Shown: positions 32,812-42,301, counted from the first letter of the stretch. The stretch: 64,000 nt of DNA from Cronobacter turicensis z3032 (GCA_000027065.2 FN543093.2:4220074-4284073), one strand, 5' to 3'. Notes: a model not told the origin generated them from the sequence alone. A program made the numbers and translations.

Positions 32812-33746
32812 CAGCCTGCGGCCTCACGGTTGAGGCGCGCCGCCGCAACATCGGCAAGAATCGACAGCGCCAGCGACTGCGCGTCGCGGGCTTGCGGGAA
32901 AATACCGATCGGCGCTTTGATGCGGGCGATGTCCTGCTCGCCAAAGCCCCGCTCGCGTAACGCCGTTGTGCGTGCGGCATGGGTGCGCTGGCTGCCGAGC
33001 GCGCCGATATAAAATGGCGCATCAGCAAGCGCCGCCTCAAGCACCGGTAACTCGCGGTCAGGATCGTGAAAAAGCACAATCACGGCGGTATCGCTGTCTA
33101 TCTGCGCGCAGATTTCCTGCGGGTGAGTACCGTCATTCACCTGCACCTCGTAGCCTGCCGCCCGCGCGATACTGGCGGTGGCTTCCGCCTCCACGGAGCG
33201 GCCAAAAATGATGACCTGCGTGCAGGGCGTGTAGCGCACGTCAAAGGCGTCGTCGCGCCAGCCGGTCTTTTGTACCGGCAGCACGCTTTGCAGCGTCTGC
33301 GTGGAAGGGTGATAACGCAGCCCCGCCGGTTTGCGCTGCGCCAGCGCGTTTAGCACCGCCAGCAGCGGCGTCGCCGCACGTAGCGGATGAATCGCGAGCG
33401 TAATGCCGCCGCCGCACGGCAGCACGATATCGAAATAAGGCGAGCCTTCGCCATATTTCACCAGACGGTCTTCGCCGCAGACGATCGCCTCCAGCGCCTC
33501 GTAAGCCGCTGCCGCCTCCACGCAACCGCCGGAAACAAAGCCGCAATATGCGCCGTCATCGCGCACGGCCATCTGCGCGCCCAGCGCACGTGACGAGCCG
33601 CCGCGGATTTCCACCAGCGTGACCAGCGCCGCCGCCATGCCTGCGCGAAGCGCCTGCGCCGCAAATCGCAAAATCGCGGTGCTGTCGTCGGTCAGGAACG
33701 CCGCTTCAGGTCGCGCCTGTTCTGTCAGCAGGGATTGTTGCAGCAC
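32811..33746 (-). CDS. paoD: XdhC/CoxI-family molybdenum cofactor chaperone
   Basis: A 311-residue protein of the XdhC family: an N-terminal CoxI/XdhC domain (TLVEIRGGSSRALGAQMAV, FVSGGCVEAA) and a C-terminal Rossmann-like XdhC_C domain (QVIIFGRSVEAEA, YIGALGSQRT). E. coli PaoD binds the cytosine-type cofactor, protects it and inserts it in PaoC. It follows paoC by 70 bases in the same direction. Confidence 0.88.
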   Translation of the reverse strand: MLQQSLLTEQARPEAAFLTDDSTAILRFAAQALRAGMAAALVTLVEIRGGSSRALGAQMAVRDDGAYCGFVSGGCVEAAAAYEALEAIVCGEDRLVKYGEGSPYFDIVLPCGGGITLAIHPLRAATPLLAVLNALAQRKPAGLRYHPSTQTLQSVLPVQKTGWRDDAFDVRYTPCTQVIIFGRSVEAEATASIARAAGYEVQVNDGTHPQEICAQIDSDTAVIVLFHDPDRELPVLEAALADAPFYIGALGSQRTHAARTTALRERGFGEQDIARIKAPIGIFPQARDAQSLALSILADVAAARLNREAAG

Positions 33747-33816
33747 CTTTTCTCATCCTTTTGTCAAACTGCGATACGGTTCGGCTGGCGACGCGCGGCC
33801 GCCAGCCGTCGCGTCC

Positions 33817-36015
33817 TCAGGCGAACTCTGGCAGCCCCTCAAGCAGCTTATCCAGCGTGATGGGGTAATCGCGCACGCGCACGCCGGTGGCGTTGTAAAT
33901 GGCGTTCGCGATAGCGGCGCTGACGCCGCACAGGCCCAGCTCGCCCACGCCTTTGGCTTTCATCGGCGACGACACCGGATCGGTGTCTTCAAGGAAAATC
34001 ACCTCCTGCGTCGGGATATCGGCATGCACCGGCACCTCATAGAGCGCCATGTCGTGATTAACGAAAAAGCCGCGCCGCGTATCGACGAACAGCTCTTCCA
34101 TCAGCGCCCCGCCAAGCCCCATCGTCATCGCGCCGATGACCTGGCTGCGCGCGGTTTTCGGGTTGAGAATGCGCCCGGCGGCGCAGACCGCCAGCATCCG
34201 GCGCACGCGCACTTCACCGGTGTTGGCCTCAACGGCCACCTCGACAAAATGCCCGGCAAACGTGGACTGCTGAAACAGTTTGTCGAGATCGCCATATTCC
34301 ATGGTGTCTTCAACGGTCAGCGTGCCGTCAGCAGCCGCTTGTGCAAGCGCCGCGATGCGCCCGTCGCCCTGAATGTTGCCATCGAAAAATTCGGCGCGAT
34401 TAGGGTCAAAACCAAGCTTGTTGGCTGCGGCTTCGCGCAGTTTGACGCACGCCGCGTACACGCCCGCCGTGGAGCTGTTCGCGCCCCACTGCCCGCCCGA
34501 GCCGGAAGAGATGGGATAATCGGAATCACCCAGGCGCACGGTTACGCGCTCCAGCGGCACGCCCATCATTTCGGCGGCGGTTTGCGCGATGATGGTGTAG
34601 CTGCCGGTGCCGATATCCGTCATGTCCGTTTCCACGGTCACCTGGCCCTGCGCGTCCAGATGCACGCGCGCGCCCGATGGGGTCACCAGGTTATTACGAA
34701 AGCCCGCCGCCATACCGAGCCCAATCAGCCAGTCGCCCTGGCGCACCTGCGCCGGTTGCGGGTTGCGCTGATCCCAGCCAAAGTGCGCCGCGCCGGTACG
34801 CAGACACTCCACCAGCTGACGGCGCGAGAAAAAGCGCTCCGGGTGCGCCGGGTCGACTTGCGTGTCGTTGATGATGCGAAACTCCACCGGATCGATGCCG
34901 AGTTTTTCGGCCATCTCATCCATGGCGATCTCCAGCACCATCATGCCAGGCGCTTCGCCGGGCGCGCGCATGGAGTTGCCTTCGGGCAGATCCAGCTCCG
35001 CCAGCCGCAGGCCGGTATGGCGGTTCGCGCCCGCGTAGAGCAGCTCCGTCTGGTTGGTCGCAGTCTCCGTCGGGCCGCCAGGCAGGTTGCCGGACCAGCT
35101 TTCATGAGCGATCGCCGTGATACGCCCGTCGTTGCGCGCGCCGATGCGCACCCGCTGAAGAGTGGCCGGGCGGTGGGTGGTGTTATTGGGGATAAAGGGG
35201 CGCGGCAGCATCACTTTCACAGGGCGCTGTGTTGCGCGAGCGCCAAGCGCCGCCAGCACCGCGTCGCTGCGCAGAAAGAGTTTGCTGCCAAAGCCGCCGC
35301 CGATAAACGGCGAACGCACGCGGATATTTTCAAGGGGGATATCGAGCGTTTTGGCGAGATCGCCGCGCCACCAGTTAATCATCTGGCTGGACGTCCAGAG
35401 CGTGAGTTTATCGCCCTCCCACGCGGCCATGGACGCATGCGGCTCCATCGCCATATGGCTTTGATCCGGCGTGGTGTAGGTGGCATCGAGCTGCACGGCG
35501 GCGCTTTCAAAAGCGCTTGCGAAATCGCCGACGATTTTATCAGGCGTATCGTCCGGCGGCGTGGTCACCGACGGTTTTTCCTTCGCGAGATCGTAACGCC
35601 CCGGCGCTTCTTCATATTCCACCGTAATCAGCCCGGCGGCCGCGCGCGCCTGTTCGAAGGTTTCCGCCACCACCAGCGCGATAGCCTGGTGATAATGCTC
35701 GATTTCCGGGCCGCCCAGCAGCGTGGCGGCGTTCATGTCGCCCTTACCGGGCACGGCGGCGTTTTCCGCCGTCACCACGGCCAGCACGCCGGGGGCCTGT
35801 TGCGCCGCCTGGATATCCATCGCGACGATGCGCCCTTTGGCGATGGCCGATCCCACCACGTGGCCGTAGGCGGCGTTCGGCGCTTCATCGTGCCACTCAT
35901 AGGCGTAAGTGGCCTGGCCCGAGGTTTTCAGCGGGCCGTCGATGCGATCGCGCGGCTGCCCGACCACGTTCTGCTGGTCGATCGGGTTTTCTGTTGCCGG
36001 TTTTTCAAATTTCAT
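33817..36015 (-). CDS. paoC: Aldehyde oxidoreductase, molybdenum-binding subunit
   Basis: A 732-residue xanthine-oxidase-family large subunit, matching E. coli PaoC (YagR). The catalytic Glu692 falls in KGVGELGLCG, at the same number as in E. coli. Cofactor-binding glycine-rich segments include FIGGGFGSKLFLRSDAV and GSGSGGQWGANSS. It oxidises aldehydes to acids, with electrons passing to the FeS and FAD subunits. The start overlaps the paoB stop by one base. A very long frame exists on the opposite strand but is a GC-driven shadow. Confidence 0.94.
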   Translation of the reverse strand: MKFEKPATENPIDQQNVVGQPRDRIDGPLKTSGQATYAYEWHDEAPNAAYGHVVGSAIAKGRIVAMDIQAAQQAPGVLAVVTAENAAVPGKGDMNAATLLGGPEIEHYHQAIALVVAETFEQARAAAGLITVEYEEAPGRYDLAKEKPSVTTPPDDTPDKIVGDFASAFESAAVQLDATYTTPDQSHMAMEPHASMAAWEGDKLTLWTSSQMINWWRGDLAKTLDIPLENIRVRSPFIGGGFGSKLFLRSDAVLAALGARATQRPVKVMLPRPFIPNNTTHRPATLQRVRIGARNDGRITAIAHESWSGNLPGGPTETATNQTELLYAGANRHTGLRLAELDLPEGNSMRAPGEAPGMMVLEIAMDEMAEKLGIDPVEFRIINDTQVDPAHPERFFSRRQLVECLRTGAAHFGWDQRNPQPAQVRQGDWLIGLGMAAGFRNNLVTPSGARVHLDAQGQVTVETDMTDIGTGSYTIIAQTAAEMMGVPLERVTVRLGDSDYPISSGSGGQWGANSSTAGVYAACVKLREAAANKLGFDPNRAEFFDGNIQGDGRIAALAQAAADGTLTVEDTMEYGDLDKLFQQSTFAGHFVEVAVEANTGEVRVRRMLAVCAAGRILNPKTARSQVIGAMTMGLGGALMEELFVDTRRGFFVNHDMALYEVPVHADIPTQEVIFLEDTDPVSSPMKAKGVGELGLCGVSAAIANAIYNATGVRVRDYPITLDKLLEGLPEFA

Positions 36016-36968
36016 CAGCCTGCCCTCGCTTGCGTCAGTACCGAGGCGATGGTGCGTTTCGCCAGCACCAGCTTGAATGCGTTTTCCGCCGTCGGCTGCG
36101 CATCGGCGAACAGCGCGTCACAGACCGCCTGCGCGCCGTGGGGCACCTGCGCATCCGCGCCCTCAAGCCGCCAGGGTTTATGCGCCACGCCGCCTACCGC
36201 CACACGTCCGGTGCCGTCTGGCTGCACAATCGCCGCCACCGACACCAGCGCGAACGCGTAAGAGGCACGGTCGCGCACTTTGCGGTAGATATGCGTCCCG
36301 CCCGCGGGCGGCGGCAGGGTGACGGCCGTAATGAATTCGCCGGGCTCAAGCGCCGTTTCCAGATGCGGCGTATCGCCAGGCGCGCGGTAAAATTCCGCGA
36401 CCGGAATGCGGCGCGCCTGGCCGTTCGGGTTGATGGTTTCCACCACCGCGTCCAGCAGGCGCATGGCGACCGCCATATCGCTCGGGTGCGTGGCGATACA
36501 GGCGTCGCTCGCGCCTACTACGGCTAACTGGCGACTGTAACCCTGCATGGCGGCGCAGCCGCTACCGGGCTGGCGCTTATTGCACGGCTGGTTGGTATCG
36601 TAGAAATAGGGACAACGGGTGCGCTGTAACAGGTTTCCTGCCGTGGTCGCGCGGTTGCGTAACTGCCCGGACGCCCCGGCCAGCAGCGCGCGTGAGAGCA
36701 CGGCGTAATCGCGGCGCACGCGTTCATCTGCCGCCAGATCGGTATTGCGCACCAGCGCGCCGATCCGCAGCCCGCCCTCTTGCGTGGGTTCAATCGTGTC
36801 CAGCGCGAGATCGTTGACGTCAATAAGATGCACCGGCGTTTCTATCTCCAGTTTCATCAGGTCAAGCAGGTTGGTGCCGCCCGCGATGAATTTTGCGCCC
36901 GGCGTGCGCTGCGCGCTGGCCGCCGCCTCTGCGGGCGTCGCGGCGCGTTCGTAAGTGAAAGCTTTCAT
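36015..36968 (-). CDS. paoB: Aldehyde oxidoreductase, FAD-binding subunit
   Basis: A 317-residue FAD subunit of the CO-dehydrogenase medium-chain type. The FAD loop AGGTNLLDLMK is at about 29-39. Cys119, Cys129 and Cys138 lie in the insertion RTRCPYFYDTNQPCNKRQ and GSGC, which holds an unusual 4Fe-4S cluster in PaoB-like subunits. It passes electrons from PaoA to the final acceptor. It overlaps paoA at its start (ATGA) and paoC at its end. Confidence 0.93.
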   Translation of the reverse strand: MKAFTYERAATPAEAAASAQRTPGAKFIAGGTNLLDLMKLEIETPVHLIDVNDLALDTIEPTQEGGLRIGALVRNTDLAADERVRRDYAVLSRALLAGASGQLRNRATTAGNLLQRTRCPYFYDTNQPCNKRQPGSGCAAMQGYSRQLAVVGASDACIATHPSDMAVAMRLLDAVVETINPNGQARRIPVAEFYRAPGDTPHLETALEPGEFITAVTLPPPAGGTHIYRKVRDRASYAFALVSVAAIVQPDGTGRVAVGGVAHKPWRLEGADAQVPHGAQAVCDALFADAQPTAENAFKLVLAKRTIASVLTQARAG

Positions 36969-37543
36969 GAGGATCCGCTCCCGGCGACATCTTCGATCGC
37001 AGCAAGAATATTGGCGTACGCGCCGCAGCGGCAGATATTGCCGCTCATCCGCTCGCGGATCTCATCGGCGGTCATTTCCGGGGGCGAGACTAAATCGTGC
37101 GTCACATGGCTTGGGATGCCCGCGTCGATTTCTTTAAGCATCGCGACCGAGGAGCAGATCTGCCCCGGCGTGCAATAGCCGCACTGAAAACCGTCATGCT
37201 CCACAAACGCCGCCTGCATCGGATGCAGATTCTCCGGCGTTCCCAGGCCCTCAATGGTGGTGACGTCGGCATCCTGGTGCATCACCGCCAGGGTCAGGCA
37301 CGAGTTCACGCGCCGTCCGTCGATAATGACCGTACATGCGCCGCACTGGCCGTGATCGCACCCTTTTTTGGTGCCGGTGAGCGCCAGATTCTCGCGCAGC
37401 GCGTCCAGAAGCGTCGTGCGGGTGTCGACGTCCAGTTGCCGGGTTTCGCCATTCACCTTCAGCCTCAGCGCGACATATTGCGGCGGCGGGCCGCCTGCAT
37501 CGCGCAGATGCCCGTGGTGTGTTTCATCGCCGTGGTTGCTCAT
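36965..37543 (-). CDS. paoA: Aldehyde oxidoreductase, 2Fe-2S subunit lacking the Tat leader
   Basis: A 192-residue subunit with both 2Fe-2S clusters: Cys62, 67, 70, 82 (plant-ferredoxin type) and Cys121, 124, 171, 173. E. coli PaoA is about 229 residues because of a twin-arginine signal peptide that exports PaoABC to the periplasm. Here the N-terminus is short and hydrophilic (MSNHGDETHHGHLRDAGGPP), with no RR motif and no hydrophobic core. The ATG at 37543 has a GGAGG site 9 bases upstream and no in-frame leader is visible before it. The complex is therefore probably cytoplasmic, unless folded partners are exported otherwise. Confidence 0.93.
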   Translation of the reverse strand: MSNHGDETHHGHLRDAGGPPPQYVALRLKVNGETRQLDVDTRTTLLDALRENLALTGTKKGCDHGQCGACTVIIDGRRVNSCLTLAVMHQDADVTTIEGLGTPENLHPMQAAFVEHDGFQCGYCTPGQICSSVAMLKEIDAGIPSHVTHDLVSPPEMTADEIRERMSGNICRCGAYANILAAIEDVAGSGSS

Positions 37544-37728
37544 GCCAGGCCTCCAGTATTGTCAAAGTGAAAAGATCGTCGCCGCTGCGATGCCGCGCGG
37601 CTTTTTTTATAACGTAGAGTTAATAATAGACGGCGCTGACGCGCTGGCAGGGGCCGCTAAAAAATTGCCGCCCGCCGCCGATACCTCTGGTATCGTGAAT
37701 TCCCCCGAAGCCGCCTGAACCTGACGCT

Positions 37729-38778
37729 ATGATTTCCATCTGCATGATCGTGAAAAACGAGGCAAAACATCTTGCCGACACACTGGCCACCGTCGCCGCG
37801 CATTTTGACGATATCGTGATTGTCGATACCGGCTCGCAGGACGACACCAGAGCCGTCGCGCGGCGCTTTACCGACAAGGTGTATGACTTCGCGTGGGTGG
37901 ACGATTTCGCGGCGGCGCGCAACGCCTCGCTGGCGTACGCCCGTTATGACTGGGTGCTGGTGATTGATGCCGATGAATCCATAACGGCGGTAGATATTCC
38001 AGCGCTACAGGCGCTTATCCATGCGCACCCGGACGGCGTCGGGCGCGTGGAGCGAATTAACTACATTGATGAAGGCGACGGGGTAACCACCCTGCGCGAG
38101 CGGGTGTCGCGCCTGTTCCCGAAGGCGCGTTATCACTATCAGGGCGTGATCCACGAGCAGGTGACGCCACGTGAAGGCCACATGCCAGGCGAGAGGTTCC
38201 CGGCGCCCTTGACGCTCGATCACGTCGGCTATAAAAAAGCGGTGTTGCAGGAGACGGATAAAATCACCCGCAATATCCGCCTGCTGGAGCGGGCGTTGCA
38301 GACGCAGCCGGACGATCCTTATCTCTGGTTTCAGCTTGGCAAAAGTCATTTTCTCAAACGCGACTACGCCCCGGCGACAGACGCGTTTCGCAACGCGCTG
38401 AGTTATGAGCCGAATGTGGCGCTGGAGTATGTCGAAGAGCTGGTCGAAACGCTGGGCTATGCGCTGATTAATCAGGGCGACTACGCGGCGGCTCTGAGCA
38501 TTCTCGATTACGAACGCTGGTATACCTCCGCCGATTTTCTGTTTCTTAAGGCGCTGATTTTGATGAATAACGGCCAGCTACAGGCGGCAGTAGACACCTT
38601 TTTACACTGCACCCGTATGCCGGAGGGCAGCAAAGCGGGCGTGACCAGTTTTAAGGCCTGGTACAACATCGGGGTAATTCTTGAAATCTCCGGCATGACG
38701 GCGGATGCGCAGACGTTTTATGAGGAGTGCGGCGAGTATCCCCCTGCGCGGGCAGGCCTGGCGCGACTGAGCGCCTGA
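37729..38778 (+). CDS. GT2 glycosyltransferase with C-terminal TPR-like repeats
   Basis: A 349-residue protein. Residues 1-100 form a GT-A fold start (ISICMIVKNEAKHLADTL) with the DXD metal motif Asp80-Ala-Asp82 (VIDADES). From about 185 on, repeats of TPR character follow (YLWFQLGKSHFLKRDYAPATDAFRNAL, YALINQGDYAAALSIL). The arrangement resembles SunS-type and related family 2 glycosyltransferases; acceptor is unknown. No polysaccharide locus is nearby; it stands alone between paoA and a lysR gene on the other strand. Confidence 0.8.
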   Translation: MISICMIVKNEAKHLADTLATVAAHFDDIVIVDTGSQDDTRAVARRFTDKVYDFAWVDDFAAARNASLAYARYDWVLVIDADESITAVDIPALQALIHAHPDGVGRVERINYIDEGDGVTTLRERVSRLFPKARYHYQGVIHEQVTPREGHMPGERFPAPLTLDHVGYKKAVLQETDKITRNIRLLERALQTQPDDPYLWFQLGKSHFLKRDYAPATDAFRNALSYEPNVALEYVEELVETLGYALINQGDYAAALSILDYERWYTSADFLFLKALILMNNGQLQAAVDTFLHCTRMPEGSKAGVTSFKAWYNIGVILEISGMTADAQTFYEECGEYPPARAGLARLSA

Positions 38779-38780
38779 CG

Positions 38781-39692
38781 CTACGCCTTTTTCGCTTTCC
38801 GGCTTCCGGTCTCTTTCAGCGCCTCGACTACCATTGAAAAGGCCGGAGAAGGCTGCTTTCTGCTGGGATAATAGAGGTAATAGCCGGGAAACGGCGCACA
38901 CCACGTCTCCAGCACGCGCACCAGATTGCCGGCATTAAAATGATCGTCGAATTCCCCTTCCGGCAGAAACGCGATGCCCAGCCCGTCGAGCGCGGCATGA
39001 ACGATATGCGATGACGTGTTAAATATCAGCTGGCCGTCAACGCGCACATTTACCGGCCCGTCCTTATCGTCGAACTCCCAGACATACAGCCCGCCCGCGC
39101 TGGTCATGCGCAGGTTAATACAGTTGTGATGCACCAGATCGTGCGGCGTTTGCGGCACCGGATGCGCGGCAAAGTACGCTGGCGACGCGGCGGCGGCCAT
39201 CCGCATCGGCGGGCCAATCGGCACCGCAATCATGTCTTTATCGATAGTGCCGCCCAGGCGCACGCCCGCATCGAAACGGTCTGCGACGATATCCCGGAAA
39301 CCGTGGTTCGCGTCAAATTCCATCTGAATATCCGGATAATCGCGCAATATCGGCGTGAGTTTCGGCAACAAGAGCGCGTGCAGCACATGCGGGTCGCAGG
39401 TAATGCGCACCTTTCCGGCAGGCTTATCGCGCAGCGCGCTCAGCATATCGAGCTCCGCTTCGATTTCATCAAACCGGTTGCCGATGGCCTCCAGCAAACG
39501 CTCGCCCGCGGCAGTGAGCGAAATACGGCGCGTCGTGCGCGTCAGCAAACGTAACTTCAGCCGGTTTTCCAGCCCGGCAATCGCCTGGCTTAACGCCGAC
39601 TGCGTCACGCCAAGTTGCGCCGCCGCGCGGGTAAAACTGCCCTCACGCGCCACAGTCACAAATGAAAACAGATCGTTCAGGTTGCGTTTCAT
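38781..39692 (-). CDS. LysR-family transcriptional regulator
   Basis: A 303-residue LysR regulator: winged HTH at about 1-62 (FSFVTVAREGSFTRAAAQLGVTQSALS as spaced segments) and a substrate-binding domain (VRITCDPHVLHALLLPKL onwards) of the CrgA/AaeR type. It is divergent from an MFS exporter gene and a perfect TTATTAG-N5-CTAATAA palindrome lies 22 bases before its start. It likely controls the exporter and perhaps the whole adh-hydrolase-cupin run; inducer unknown. Confidence 0.88.
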   Translation of the reverse strand: MKRNLNDLFSFVTVAREGSFTRAAAQLGVTQSALSQAIAGLENRLKLRLLTRTTRRISLTAAGERLLEAIGNRFDEIEAELDMLSALRDKPAGKVRITCDPHVLHALLLPKLTPILRDYPDIQMEFDANHGFRDIVADRFDAGVRLGGTIDKDMIAVPIGPPMRMAAAASPAYFAAHPVPQTPHDLVHHNCINLRMTSAGGLYVWEFDDKDGPVNVRVDGQLIFNTSSHIVHAALDGLGIAFLPEGEFDDHFNAGNLVRVLETWCAPFPGYYLYYPSRKQPSPAFSMVVEALKETGSRKAKKA

Positions 39693-39713
39693 CGCCCGTG
39701 TTCCTGCCTTGAT

Positions 39714-39732
39714 TTATTAGCCACACTAATAA
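39714..39732. promoter_or_regulatory. LysR-type operator palindrome
   Basis: TTATTAG-CCACA-CTAATAA has perfect 7-base arms and the T-N11-A spacing of LysR boxes. It sits in the 295-bp gap between the lysR-type gene and the MFS gene. No other gene is seen there. Confidence 0.7.
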
Positions 39733-39987
39733 CGGTGTTCAGTATTCATTAGCTAGTCACCCTACCGTACCCGTGTAAAACTTTCAGCAACAATCCGTTC
39801 TGACCTTGCGATGCTCGCTTACGCGCCGCTTCTCTTTACGGTGCCAAACATCTGCTGCGCCCGATGTTTGGCACCCAATAACACCACGGTTTTCAGCCAT
39901 GCGCCGCGTTTTCACGGCGCCTGCGCTGGCGTGCGCCCCATGCAACGCGTCAGACCATTACGTATAACGCTACAGGGCCTGTTGACG

Positions 39988-41169
39988 ATGACGAACACCC
40001 CCCATGATGACACCGGGCCGCGCGCTTACTGGAGCGGCGTGCTGGCAATGACGCTGTGCGCCTTTGCGCTGGTGGCCTCGGAATTTATGCCGGTGAGCCT
40101 GCTGACGCCGGTATCGCGTGATTTAGGCGTCAGCGAAGGGCTGGCGGGCCAGGGGATCGCGATTTCCGGCGCGCTGGCGGTGCTGACCAGCCTGTTTCTG
40201 TCACGGCTCGCCGGCAATCTCAACCGCAAGGCGTTGCTGCTGGGGTTGACGCTGCTGATGGCGCTGTCCGGCGTCATCATCGCGCTTGCGCCCGATTACC
40301 GCACCTATATGGCGGGCCGCGCGCTGATCGGCGTGGCGATCGGCGGGTTCTGGTCGCTCAGCGCCGCGACGGCGATTCGGCTGGTGCCGCGTCATCAGGT
40401 GCCGCGCGCGCTGGCGATTTTCAACGGCGGCAACGCGCTGGCGACGGTGATTGCCGCCCCGCTCGGCAGCTGGCTCGGCGCAGTTATCGGCTGGCGCGGC
40501 GCGTTCTTCTGCCTCACACCGATCGCGCTGTTCGCCTTTATCTGGCAATGGCGAAGCCTGCCTGCGATGCCTGCGCAGGGGCATAACGGGCGCGCTGGCG
40601 GCGCGCTGCGCCAGCCGCTGGTGATCGCGGGCATGGCGGCCTGCGGGATTTTCTTCATGGGCCAGTTCGCGCTCTTTACCTACGTGCGGCCGTTTCTGGA
40701 GACCGTCACCCGCGTCAATGTCTCCACGCTGTCGCTCATTTTGCTGGCAATCGGCGCCGCCGGGTTTAGCGGCACGCTGCTGATTGGCGGCGCGCTGCGC
40801 TCGGGATTCTACCGGACGCTTATCGCTATCCCTTTTTTAATGGCGGTGATTGCCGTCGCGCTGACGGGAGTTGGCCACAACCTGTCGCTGGTCGCGGCGC
40901 TGCTGTGCGGCTGGGGGCTTATCGCCACCGCCGCGCCCGTGGGCTGGTGGACCTGGGTCGCCCGGACGCTGCCTGACAACGCCGAGGCGGGCGGCGGCCT
41001 GATGGTGGCGGTTGTCCAGCTTTCCATCGCGCTCGGCTCCACGCTTGGCGGGTTCGCCTTCGACCACAGCGGCTGGCGCAGCGCGTTCTTTCTGAGCGCC
41101 GGGCTGTTGCTGCTGGCGGCCCTGCTGGCAGCCATCACATCAAAACAGGATGCCCATCCTGACATCTGA
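39988..41169 (+). CDS. MFS transporter, NepI/AraJ-like exporter
   Basis: A 393-residue DHA1-type major facilitator with 12 hydrophobic segments. Segments such as EFMPVSLLTPVSRDLGVSEG, GVAIGGFWSLSAATAIRLVP and PVGWWTWVARTLPDNAEAGG resemble E. coli NepI (purine ribonucleoside exporter) and sugar efflux proteins. Substrate not determined. The start at 39988 (MTNTPHDD) was chosen because the upstream extension to 39811 is not transporter-like. It lies 34 bases before the dehydrogenase gene and probably shares its transcript. Confidence 0.85.
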   Translation: MTNTPHDDTGPRAYWSGVLAMTLCAFALVASEFMPVSLLTPVSRDLGVSEGLAGQGIAISGALAVLTSLFLSRLAGNLNRKALLLGLTLLMALSGVIIALAPDYRTYMAGRALIGVAIGGFWSLSAATAIRLVPRHQVPRALAIFNGGNALATVIAAPLGSWLGAVIGWRGAFFCLTPIALFAFIWQWRSLPAMPAQGHNGRAGGALRQPLVIAGMAACGIFFMGQFALFTYVRPFLETVTRVNVSTLSLILLAIGAAGFSGTLLIGGALRSGFYRTLIAIPFLMAVIAVALTGVGHNLSLVAALLCGWGLIATAAPVGWWTWVARTLPDNAEAGGGLMVAVVQLSIALGSTLGGFAFDHSGWRSAFFLSAGLLLLAALLAAITSKQDAHPDI

Positions 41170-41203
41170 ACCGTAATCCGGCTGAAAACTGAGGAGTTTC
41201 GTT

Positions 41204-42250
41204 ATGCAAATTAACGCTATTGGCGCGCTTTCCGCCACTCAACCACTTGAACCGATGGCGATTACCCGCCGCGAGCCCGGCGAGCACGACGTACAAATCG
41301 CCATCGCGTATTGCGGCGTTTGCCACTCGGATATTCACCAGGCGCGCGCCGAATGGGCGGGCACGTTATTTCCCTGCGTACCGGGCCATGAAATCGTCGG
41401 CCGCGTCACCGCGATCGGCACGAAAGTAACCGGTTTTACGCCCGGCGATCTGGTGGGTGTGGGCTGCATCGTCGACAGCTGCAAACACTGCGAAGAGTGC
41501 GATGAAGGGCTTGAGAACTACTGCGATCATATGATCGGCACCTATAACTTCCCGACGCCGGACGCGCCAGGCCATACGCTCGGCGGTTATTCACAGCAGA
41601 TTGTCGTTCATGAGCGCTATGTGCTGCGCATCCGTCATCCGGAATCCCAGCTCGCCGCCGTCGCGCCGCTGCTGTGCGCAGGCATCACGACCTATTCTCC
41701 GCTGCGTCACTGGCAGGCTGGGCCTGGGAAAAAAGTGGGCATCGTCGGCATCGGCGGGCTCGGGCATATGGGCATCAAACTGGCGCACGCGATGGGCGCG
41801 CAGGTCGTCGCGTTTACCACGTCAGAATCCAAACGCGACGCGGCGAAAGCGCTGGGCGCGGATGAGGTGGTGGTATCGCGCAATGCCGATGAAATGCAGG
41901 CGCACGCCAAAAGCTTCGATTTCATCCTGAACACCGTGGCAGCGCCGCACAACCTGGACGCCTTCACTGCGCTTTTAAAACGCGACGGCACGATGACGCT
42001 GGTGGGCGCGCCCGCGTCGCCGCATCCGTCGCCGGAAGTCTTTAACCTGATTTTCAAACGCCGCGCTATCGCGGGTTCGATGATTGGCGGCATTCCGGAA
42101 ACTCAGGAGATGCTCGATTTTTGCGCCGAACACCATATCGTCGCCGACATTGAGCTTATCCGCGCCGAGGACATTAACGCGGCATGGGAGCGCATGATCA
42201 AAGGCGACGTGAAATACCGCTTTGTCATCGATACCGCCACGCTGGCCTGA
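41204..42250 (+). CDS. yahK: NADPH-dependent zinc alcohol/aldehyde dehydrogenase, YahK-like
   Basis: A 348-residue medium-chain zinc dehydrogenase very close to E. coli YahK, a broad aldehyde reductase. The catalytic zinc site has Cys40 (CGVCHSD) and His62-Glu63 (GHE); structural zinc cysteines are 93, 96, 99 and 107 (CKHCEECDEGLENYC). The cofactor motif GIGGLGHMG follows near 176. It would reduce reactive aldehydes to alcohols in the cytoplasm. A GAGGAG site precedes the start. A terminator-like hairpin separates it from the hydrolase gene. Confidence 0.92.
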   Translation: MQINAIGALSATQPLEPMAITRREPGEHDVQIAIAYCGVCHSDIHQARAEWAGTLFPCVPGHEIVGRVTAIGTKVTGFTPGDLVGVGCIVDSCKHCEECDEGLENYCDHMIGTYNFPTPDAPGHTLGGYSQQIVVHERYVLRIRHPESQLAAVAPLLCAGITTYSPLRHWQAGPGKKVGIVGIGGLGHMGIKLAHAMGAQVVAFTTSESKRDAAKALGADEVVVSRNADEMQAHAKSFDFILNTVAAPHNLDAFTALLKRDGTMTLVGAPASPHPSPEVFNLIFKRRAIAGSMIGGIPETQEMLDFCAEHHIVADIELIRAEDINAAWERMIKGDVKYRFVIDTATLA

Positions 42251-42260
42251 CGCTAAACCC

Positions 42261-42289
42261 GCCGGGCGGCGCCATCGCCCGGCCTTTTT
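42261..42289 (+). terminator. Terminator or attenuator after the yahK-like gene
   Basis: Perfect arms GCCGGGCG / CGCCCGGC with a 7-base loop, followed by CTTTTT, 10 bases after the stop codon. It may reduce read-through into the next gene, which starts 12 bases later. Confidence 0.65.
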
Positions 42290-42301
42290 GAGGATAACAC
42301 C

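Noticed and set aside
33619..36261. 880-codon plus-strand open frame opposite paoC
   Set aside because: It lies entirely antisense to paoC/paoB, is extremely rich in His and Arg, and shows no domain. It is a by-product of high GC at third positions on the coding strand.
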